Origin: SURF-32 sp964648365
Lineage (GTDB): Bacteria; Planctomycetota; Phycisphaerae; UBA1845
Assembly: GCA_964648365.1 (NCBI GenBank)
Contig: CAZYLK010000109.1
Span: 1 to 20,016 of the forward strand
Reading direction: 5' to 3'
DNA: 20,016 nucleotides
Made by a program: the position numbers and the translations under genes. Positions 15,288 to 20,016 of this stretch are shown piece by piece (within the stretch, counting starts at the first letter, position 1; every line of letters begins with the position of its first letter). The notes below the pieces were generated by a model. It was not told where the DNA came from. It made no database searches and saw only the letters and a program-made list of their open reading frames with translations.

Positions 15288-15434
15288 GAGGGAGTAAGGG
15301 AGTGAGGGAGTGAGGGAGTAAGGGAAGAGTGAGCACGCGAACCGCGCAGGGCCGCCCACTCTTCTCTTAATTCGTTATTCGCTATTCGCCATTCGCTATT
15401 CATTTCGGCATTCGCCATTCGCCATTCGCCATTC
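15288..15434 (-). repeat. Composite tandem repeat, copy C
   Basis: On the minus strand it starts on the base after the moxR TAG with heptamers GAATGGC/GAATAGC/GAATAAC. About 30 nt of spacer and octamers ACTCCCTN follow, ending some 20 nt before the DUF58 ATG. The order of blocks is the same as in copies A and B. Nothing else is recognised in the moxR-DUF58 interval. Confidence 0.9.
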
Positions 15435-16433
15435 CTACGGCACCGCCACATGATCCAGAATCGCCTTGACTACGTCTTCGCTGGTTTTTTCTTCCGCCTC
15501 GGCCTCGTAGGTGACGATCACCCGGTGGCGAAGCGTATCCGGCGCGACGTTCTTTACGTCCTGCGGCGTGACGTAGCCGCGGCCGCCGAGGAACGCTGAT
15601 GCCTTGGCGCCCAGGGCCAGCGCGATCGTCGTGCGGGGGGACGCGCCGTACTGGATCCAGTCGGCGATCGGCAGGCCGGCCTTCGCCGGTTCACGGGTGG
15701 CGAAAACCAGGTCGACGATGTAATCTTTGATCTTGTCGTCCATGTAGATGTCGTCGACCACCTTGCGGGCGTCGAGAATGTCCTGCGGCGACAGCACCGG
15801 GTCGATCTCCAGCGCCGGGTGCGTGGAGGCCATGCGGTCGAGAATGGTGCGTTCCTGCTCGCGTGTCGGATAGGTGACGACGACCTTGAGCATGAAGCGG
15901 TCGATCTGCGCCTCAGGGAGGGGATAAGTTCCCTCCTGTTCGATAGGGTTTTCCGTCGCGAGCACCATGAACGGCTCGTCCAGCTTGAATGTCTCCCTGC
16001 CGATGGTGACCTGGTGCTCCTGCATTGCCTCCAGCAACGCGGATTGCACCTTGGCGGGGGCGCGGTTGATTTCGTCGGCCAGGATGATGTTCGAAAAGAT
16101 CGGCCCCTTCTGGACAACGAACTCGCCTTCCTTGGGGCGATAGACTTGCGTGCCGATCAGGTCGGCCGGCAGAAGGTCGGGCGTGAACTGCAAGCGCTGG
16201 AACTTCGTGCGGATCGCCCGTGACAGGCACGAGACCGCCAGCGTCTTGGCCAGCCCCGGCACGCCCTCGATGAGCAGATGCCCGTTGGTCAGCAGGGCGA
16301 TCAGCATCTGCCGCAGCAGGTGGTCCTGCCCGACGATGACGCGGTGGATCTGCTCGGTCAGCCGCGAAAACGGGGCGCTGCGGGCGGCGACCTGCTCGCC
16401 GATCTGCTTCACGTCAAGCTGCGAAATCGACAT
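15435..16433 (-). CDS. moxR: MoxR-family AAA+ ATPase
   Basis: The product is 332 aa from the ATG at 16433; GGAG lies 8 nt upstream, and a TTG one codon earlier is less likely. AAA+ motifs are all present: Walker A GVPGLAKT (57-64), Walker B IILADE (116-121) followed by INRAPAKVQ, sensor 1 ATEN (159-162), the arginine-finger region EAQIDRF (R179) and sensor 2 near GASPRTT. The length and motif spellings are those of MoxR ATPases. These are chaperone-like and act with VWA-domain proteins in maturation of complexes or stress resistance. It is the first gene of the eight-gene operon, so the promoter should lie in 16434-16625. All catalytic residues appear intact. Confidence 0.96.
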   Translation of the reverse strand: MSISQLDVKQIGEQVAARSAPFSRLTEQIHRVIVGQDHLLRQMLIALLTNGHLLIEGVPGLAKTLAVSCLSRAIRTKFQRLQFTPDLLPADLIGTQVYRPKEGEFVVQKGPIFSNIILADEINRAPAKVQSALLEAMQEHQVTIGRETFKLDEPFMVLATENPIEQEGTYPLPEAQIDRFMLKVVVTYPTREQERTILDRMASTHPALEIDPVLSPQDILDARKVVDDIYMDDKIKDYIVDLVFATREPAKAGLPIADWIQYGASPRTTIALALGAKASAFLGGRGYVTPQDVKNVAPDTLRHRVIVTYEAEAEEKTSEDVVKAILDHVAVP

Positions 16434-16540
16434 CAAGGCTACTCCAGGGTACCACGGCCGCGAGGGAGCGGGAGCCTAACCGGCTCACAGGGTGGACGCA
16501 AACGAAAGGCCGTCCCCGTCAGCGGCTCGACCCGGCGGAT

Positions 16541-16570
16541 AACCGGCGACAATTGGCGACAGTTCTCGAC
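16541..16570 (-). promoter_or_regulatory. Three 10-nt direct repeats upstream of the moxR operon
   Basis: Read on the minus strand, three units CTGTCGAGAA, CTGTCGCCAA and TTGTCGCCGG follow one another without a gap, one DNA turn each. They lie about 108-137 nt before the moxR ATG, in the only sizeable non-coding region upstream of the operon. They could be a site for a regulator binding one face of the helix. No clear -35/-10 pair was found beside them. Confidence 0.35.
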
Positions 16571-16625
16571 AGGCCGCCTACCGTGACGGCCCGTGACGGC
16601 AGGGGCGATCAGGCCGCGCAGCGGT

Positions 16626-18203
16626 TCAGGCGGTGGGGCGCACGCAACTCGCGCAGAGCGGCTCGCCGGTGTCCGTGGCGCCGAGGGTGTACCCATCGCG
16701 ATCGCAGTGGGTACACGCGACCGGTTCGAGTCGTCGCAGCAGCGGGTTGTAAGGGATCAAAAGCGTCCGCGTGGCCTTCCGCCGGGTCAGCAGAACCGTA
16801 CACAGCATGACCGGCAGACGCAGGCGGCGGACGTCCAGTGCGCTGACCGCGACGGGAACGGTGTGTTCTTTCGCGAGCCGCATCGCGGCCGCGTCGAAAT
16901 CAGCGACCGCGGCTGTGAGGGTGGCTCGGAGAGTCGCGACGCGCTTCTCATCCAGGGAGTCGGATGGCGATCCGGGCGGGGGGCGCGTTTCTCCGGCGGC
17001 CGTTGCGGCAGGCGGCTGGCCCGCGGACTCCCAGGCGCTTCGGCGCCGGCTCTGCTCGGCGGTGAAGGCGCGCTCCCACTCGGTCTGGGCGGTGCGAAGC
17101 TGCGGCCGCAGCGCTTCATCGACGCGGATCCTGGCCTTGCGCAGGCCGCGGGTCGCCAGCGCGGCGATGTCGCGCGGGCTCAGCGGCTTGAACGCCGCGG
17201 CGTCGTCCGCACCGGCCGTGGCGGCATCGTCGAGAGCGTGCGGCGGGAACGTCAGCAATGCGCCGGTGTCGACGTTGATCCAGACTTCGAGCAGACCATC
17301 TTCGCGGCCGCCGGATTGGGCTTCGTAGGCCAGGCCCACACCCAGGTACTCGCCGATGCTCTCGTGTGTACCCTTCAGTTCGAGCTTGGCGTTGAGGGCC
17401 TGAAAATCAGCGTGGAAGAGGTCGGCGACGCCGTCCTTCTTGACGTAGACCGAAGGAAGCACCAGACAGGGGCAGCGCTGGGCGAGTTCGCCGCGTGGCA
17501 GGTCGGCCAGTTCGCGGAGCGCCGTCTCGTCGACCGGAATGTCCAGCGGCAGGGGCGGCGTGGCGAAGACGGGCCATTCGGGCGCTTCGAGCGCGGCCGG
17601 CTTCTCAGGGCGCGGCGCGGCCTGGGCCTCGGCGGCGCGGCGCGCGGCTTCGCGGCGGGCGGCTTCGTACCGGGCGGCCTCGCGGCGGCGGCGGCGCGCC
17701 TCAGCTCGGCGGCGGAAGTAATCCGCAACGGCCCGGCAGAAGAGTCGTCGGCTGGCGCCCAGGTGGAAACGGAGCAGGATGGAGGCAACCCTCAGGTCGC
17801 GCAGGCATCCGACGAAGCCGCGGCGCTTCAGCTCATCGGCGCAGAACATTCGCAGCGGCCTGAGCCGGTCAAGCTGGATGTAGGCGCGGATGAGGATATT
17901 CAGGTGGTGGGGGATGGGTTCTAGTTCGTACGAGCGCCGGCCCCACTTCAGCCCGCCCTCCCAGTCGCCCATCTTCTGATGAGTGGAAGCGAGGTGGTTC
18001 AGCACGCCGACGTCCCTGGGCCGCCGGGCGTGGTAGCGCCGGGCCAGCTCGATGGCGCGGGCGTGCTGGCCGGCGGCGGCCGCGTTGATGGACTGGACGC
18101 GCAGGGCGTCTAGATTGCCCGGCCCGCGGCCGTTGCCGGAACCGGAGCCTGAGCCGGAGCGGGAGTTGCCGCCGGGCCTGCGGGTGATGTTCTGCTTGCT
18201 CAT
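16626..18203 (-). CDS. TPR protein with C-terminal four-cysteine zinc site
   Basis: The product is 525 aa. The ATG at 18203 follows a GGGAGAG Shine-Dalgarno. After a Ser/Gly-rich start, TPR-like helical pairs cover about 30-135 (AAAGQHARAIELARRYHARR, NHLASTHQKMGDWEGGLKWG). An Arg/Ala/Glu-rich coiled-coil stretch (about 165-200) follows, then a globular domain (about 215-470) that I do not recognise. The last 30 residues hold CTHC (497-500) and CASC (517-520) 16 residues apart, a zinc-ribbon or rubredoxin-like site. There is no signal peptide, so it is cytoplasmic. It precedes moxR on the same strand by 192 nt and may or may not share its regulation. I do not know a named family with this combination. 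Confidence 0.75.
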   Translation of the reverse strand: MSKQNITRRPGGNSRSGSGSGSGNGRGPGNLDALRVQSINAAAAGQHARAIELARRYHARRPRDVGVLNHLASTHQKMGDWEGGLKWGRRSYELEPIPHHLNILIRAYIQLDRLRPLRMFCADELKRRGFVGCLRDLRVASILLRFHLGASRRLFCRAVADYFRRRAEARRRRREAARYEAARREAARRAAEAQAAPRPEKPAALEAPEWPVFATPPLPLDIPVDETALRELADLPRGELAQRCPCLVLPSVYVKKDGVADLFHADFQALNAKLELKGTHESIGEYLGVGLAYEAQSGGREDGLLEVWINVDTGALLTFPPHALDDAATAGADDAAAFKPLSPRDIAALATRGLRKARIRVDEALRPQLRTAQTEWERAFTAEQSRRRSAWESAGQPPAATAAGETRPPPGSPSDSLDEKRVATLRATLTAAVADFDAAAMRLAKEHTVPVAVSALDVRRLRLPVMLCTVLLTRRKATRTLLIPYNPLLRRLEPVACTHCDRDGYTLGATDTGEPLCASCVRPTA

Positions 18204-18239
18204 GGGCGCCGCTCTCCCAGTGGGCCTGTGCCGCTTATT

Positions 18240-18268
18240 ATTATCGCCGGGCTGGCGGCGGCGAGCAA
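18240..18268 (-). promoter_or_regulatory. Candidate promoter for the TPR/zinc gene
   Basis: On the minus strand TTGCTC (18268-18263) is separated by 17 nt from GATAAT (18245-18240), a near-consensus -10 box set in an unusual A/T-rich patch (GATAATAATAA) in otherwise GC-rich DNA. It lies about 37 nt before the ATG at 18203. Confidence 0.4.
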
Positions 18269-18376
18269 GTCGTGGCCCGGGTCGGCGGACATGGCAGCGT
18301 CGGCGCCCGGCGTACAGGAGCGTCGTGCGGGACGCTGGCCGGAATCGGGATCGGCGCGAAGCCGCGGCCCAAGCGG

Positions 18377-18790
18377 CTACGGCGGACTTGACCAATCCTC
18401 AACCGCAAGTCCCGAGACGTGGCGGAAGTCGGCGTCGCGGGTCACGACCGTGGCGCCAAGATGTCGCGCCGTGGCGGCGATCCAGAGGTCGTTCTCGTCC
18501 AGACGAAGCTCGAGTTTTTCTTGCGACACGCGCAGGTCCGCGTACATGTCCGCCACTGCCGGCGCCAGCGCCTCGCAGGGGAATCCTGCCAGAATCTCGG
18601 TGGCCTTCCGCTCGAGCTCTCTGCGCTTGCGGCCATCGGGCAGGCGGAAAATCCCATGCAGGATTTCGCCCCGAACGGTCGTACACGTGACGACGTCATC
18701 AGCGCCTGGCAGGCGTTCCAGCCGCGCTACGATTGCCGGTTGCTCCCGAATGAGGTCACTTACCGTCGTCGTGTCGAGGAGGAAGATCAT
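18377..18790 (-). CDS. vapC: VapC-type PIN-domain ribonuclease toxin
   Basis: The product is 137 aa. The acidic PIN residues are visible: D6 in FLLDTTT, E42 in TTVRGEILHG, D98/D101 in LDENDLWIAATA, and D119 in VVTRDADF. Together they bind Mg/Mn for RNA cleavage, and the usual length is about 130-140 aa. The ATG at 18790 overlaps the antitoxin stop by 4 nt (ATGA), the normal antitoxin-first arrangement, so the two are co-translated. All active-site residues are present, so the toxin should be functional. In the family VapC cleaves tRNA or rRNA and is neutralised by the partner antitoxin. Confidence 0.92.
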   Translation of the reverse strand: MIFLLDTTTVSDLIREQPAIVARLERLPGADDVVTCTTVRGEILHGIFRLPDGRKRRELERKATEILAGFPCEALAPAVADMYADLRVSQEKLELRLDENDLWIAATARHLGATVVTRDADFRHVSGLAVEDWSSPP

Positions 18791-19059
18791 TGATCCGCGT
18801 CGTCGTCGAACACACCGCCATAACGAACGGGCAGTTTGCCCTCTTCTATCGCCCGTTCCATCTCGTCCACGATTGCCGGGTCAACGTGCGGCGGGCGACG
18901 GATCGCTCGCAGCAGCGCCTGTGGCGACCCGAAGCGCGGCTCCGATTCGTCGGTAGCCTCATCCGGCACGATCGAGATGCTGACGCGCTGCCCGTCGGCG
19001 AAGGGGAGCGGTTCCGAAAGCTGGATCATTCCGCCGCGGATGGTTCCTTTGAAGGTCAT
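18787..19059 (-). CDS. AF2212-like (DUF104-type) antitoxin of the VapC toxin
   Basis: The product is 90 aa from the ATG at 19059, preceded by GGGAGAA about 10 nt upstream. The first 35 residues form the small beta-barrel typical of AF2212-like antitoxins (MTFKGTIRGGMIQLSEPLPF, then ADGQRVSISIV). The rest is a charged helical tail (IVDEMERAIEEGK...) that would wrap the toxin. The frame is open upstream to 19296, but that part belongs to a broken toxin gene (see 19225-19296). It probably represses its own operon; candidate operator repeats lie at 19081-19120. Confidence 0.85.
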   Translation of the reverse strand: MTFKGTIRGGMIQLSEPLPFADGQRVSISIVPDEATDESEPRFGSPQALLRAIRRPPHVDPAIVDEMERAIEEGKLPVRYGGVFDDDADQ

Positions 19060-19080
19060 CGGGTCTGTTCTCCCAGGTTG

Positions 19081-19120
19081 GACGCCCGGCGTTCGTCGGC
19101 TGACGGGCGTCCCGGACGCC
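19081..19120. promoter_or_regulatory. Overlapping inverted repeats upstream of the antitoxin (possible operator)
   Basis: GACGCCCG (19081-19088) pairs with CGGGCGTC (19104-19111), and GGCGTC (19106-19111) pairs with GACGCC (19115-19120) around CCG. The half-site GACGCC therefore occurs three times in alternating orientation, 22-61 nt before the antitoxin ATG, where autoregulatory sites of such systems usually lie. Alternative: remains of a repeat. Confidence 0.35.
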
Positions 19121-19224
19121 GACACCAGACTGTAGCCCTCCGAGCGGCCAGACTCAACGGCGGCGAAACCAGTCCAGTAGGCTGCGCGACGCGGGGCGGC
19201 CGAGAATACCCGTGCGGCGCTGCA

Positions 19225-19296
19225 ACGGCGCAGACCGTGAGCCACGTCTGAATCCACGTTCCCGTCGAGGTGAAATCGGATGCGATCACTCACCAT
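19225..19296 (-). pseudogene. N-terminal remnant of a DUF5615 PIN-like toxin
   Basis: The first 24 residues from the ATG at 19296 (VSDRIRFHLDGNVDSDVAHG, then LRR) look like the start of DUF5615 toxins, which usually read F-H-L-D-E-N-V-D...V...GLRRRG. After LRRC the similarity ends abruptly and the frame runs into the antitoxin gene of the next module. The ATG overlaps the DUF433 stop by 11 nt, the usual layout of this toxin-antitoxin pair. The active-site region Asp-Glu is Asp-Gly here, a further sign of decay. About 80-100 codons of toxin are missing. Confidence 0.6.
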
Positions 19297-19606
19297 TCAG
19301 CGTCCGCAGTTTGCCCCGGAGCACCGAGGGATTGCGACGCGAGAATGCCTCAGCGACCGCTTCATCGCTTGCGATGCCGCGGTCGATCTGATCGCGATGG
19401 TCGAAGTAGTATGCCAGGGCGGCATGAAGCGCCGCCATCGGGAGATCGTACTTTCCGGCAATCTCTTCCAGCGCCTGGCCGAGCCGCAGATGCATGAGAA
19501 CGACGTCGGCGACGGTGATGCGCGTGCCAGCGATCCGTGGACGCCCGCCACGCATTCCGGCGGTCTGCTCGATGTGCCGATCCAGTGGCAGAGTCGAGAC
19601 GGTCAT
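19286..19606 (-). CDS. DUF433 antitoxin
   Basis: The product is 106 aa. GGAG lies about 10 nt before the ATG at 19606. The DUF433 signature is clear: DRHIEQTAGMRGGRPRIAGT (9-28), then RITVADVVLMHL, and the C-terminal LHAALAYYFDHRDQID (60-75). This helix-turn-helix family is the antitoxin partner of DUF5615 PIN-like toxins. Here the antitoxin looks complete but its toxin, expected just downstream, is only a short remnant, so this is an orphan antitoxin. It may still repress its own promoter or guard against related toxins. It follows thiC on the same strand with 64 nt between. Confidence 0.88.
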   Translation of the reverse strand: MTVSTLPLDRHIEQTAGMRGGRPRIAGTRITVADVVLMHLRLGQALEEIAGKYDLPMAALHAALAYYFDHRDQIDRGIASDEAVAEAFSRRNPSVLRGKLRTLNGE

Positions 19607-19670
19607 GCCGAGCGTTCTCCACCGATCAAACAGGCGTCCATCCTCCGCGCCGCAGGCGGCGGATTTGGAC

Positions 19671-20016
19671 CTATCGCACCCGATTATACACTTCCCCGCC
19701 CTCGCTTATGAATTCTGCCGATTTTTCCGTCATCCCGCGCTGGACCGCCTCCGACTCCGCCACGCCGAGTTTCGCCGCGTAATCGCGGACCTGCTGGGTG
19801 ATCTCCATCGAGCAGAACTTCGGGCCGCACATGGAGCAGAAATGGGCGACCTTGGCGCCCTCCTGCGGCAGCGTTTCGTCGTGAAAGCCGCGGGCGCGGT
19901 CGGGGTCGAGCGAGAGGTTGAACTGATCTTCCCACCGAAACTCAAACCGGGCCTTGCTGAGCGCGTCGTCGCGAAGCTGGGCGCCGGGGTGGCCTTTGGC
20001 GAGGTCGGCGGCGTGG
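19671..20016 (-). CDS. thiC: ThiC, phosphomethylpyrimidine synthase (partial, C-terminal 114 residues)
   Basis: The frame enters from the window edge (first whole codon ends at 20015) and stops at TAG 19673-19671. The visible part is highly characteristic: HAADLAKGHPGAQLRDDALS, then KARFEFRWEDQFNLSLDPDR and FHDETLPQEGAKVAHFC. It ends in the radical-SAM iron-sulphur motif CSMCGPKFC (CX2CX4C, typical of ThiC near the C-terminus). ThiC converts aminoimidazole ribotide to the pyrimidine precursor (HMP-P) of thiamine. All three cluster cysteines are intact. Its 5' end and any thiamine riboswitch lie outside the window. Confidence 0.97.
   Translation of the reverse strand, partial: HAADLAKGHPGAQLRDDALSKARFEFRWEDQFNLSLDPDRARGFHDETLPQEGAKVAHFCSMCGPKFCSMEITQQVRDYAAKLGVAESEAVQRGMTEKSAEFISEGGEVYNRVR

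Noticed and set aside
15267..15359. N-terminal extension of DUF58 up to an ATG at 15359
   Set aside because: The extension is translation of the octamer repeat (SLTPSLPY-type) and the protein is cytoplasmic; the family-typical start is at 15266.
14260..15434. Composite transposon or insertion sequence bounded by copies B and C
   Set aside because: The enclosed gene is DUF58, a normal operon member; there is no transposase and no target-site duplication that I can see.
16593..17924. Plus-strand frame of 443 codons
   Set aside because: Antisense of the TPR/zinc-site gene, composed of Gly/Arg/Ala with no domain.
19648..19661. Terminator after thiC
   Set aside because: Only a 5-bp GC stem (CGCCG/CGGCG) with a 4-nt loop and no T-tract; too weak to call.

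Overview
The window is high-GC DNA from a bacterium that looks like a member of the Planctomycetota (PVC group), probably a draft or metagenome-assembled scaffold because it contains a run of 100 N. The lineage is inferred from three things: a complete MoxR/Bat-type operon, large beta-strand-rich secreted proteins of the 'autotransporter-associated repeat' kind, and abundant short hairpin repeats (stem CACGG...CCGTG followed by GCCAC) of a type I associate with planctomycete intergenic DNA. No rRNA or tRNA is present to confirm it.

Left part (1-4553): a large secreted repeat protein (minus strand, C-terminus outside the window) is divergent from a small secreted protein of unknown family. Next come a small protein with only a sigma-70 region-4-like helix-turn-helix and another secreted beta-rich protein. 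This block ends in a low-complexity repeat that runs into the scaffold gap (4554-4653). From 4654 to 6184, all on the minus strand, are a gap-truncated unknown protein, a DUF3052 protein and a stand-alone CZB zinc-binding domain protein.

Centre (6369-16433, minus strand): one eight-gene operon in the classical order moxR, DUF58, lipoprotein, batA, batB, batC (TPR), batD, batE (TPR-SH3). In the family model, a MoxR AAA+ ATPase works with von Willebrand A (VWA) proteins and envelope partners in stress or aerotolerance functions. Junctions are tight: 4-nt start/stop overlaps at four, a 1-nt overlap at lipoprotein/batA, and a 2-nt gap at batB/batC.

The most unusual feature is how two families of repeats sit in this operon. 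One is a tandem heptamer (GAATRRC) paired with a tandem octamer (GGGAGTNA). All four of its copies lie directly behind a stop codon. The other is a family of 8-11 bp hairpins. Together they fill the space between the stop-coupled start codon and the signal peptide of the lipoprotein, batC, batD and batE genes, and the reading frame stays open through them. In the lipoprotein gene, the only octamer unit that would put a stop codon in frame carries TCA instead of TGA/TAA.

Right part (16626-20016, minus strand): a TPR protein with a C-terminal four-cysteine zinc site, a VapC PIN toxin with an AF2212-like antitoxin, an intact DUF433 antitoxin whose DUF5615-type toxin is reduced to an N-terminal remnant, and the C-terminal third or less of ThiC (thiamine pyrimidine synthesis), cut by the window edge.
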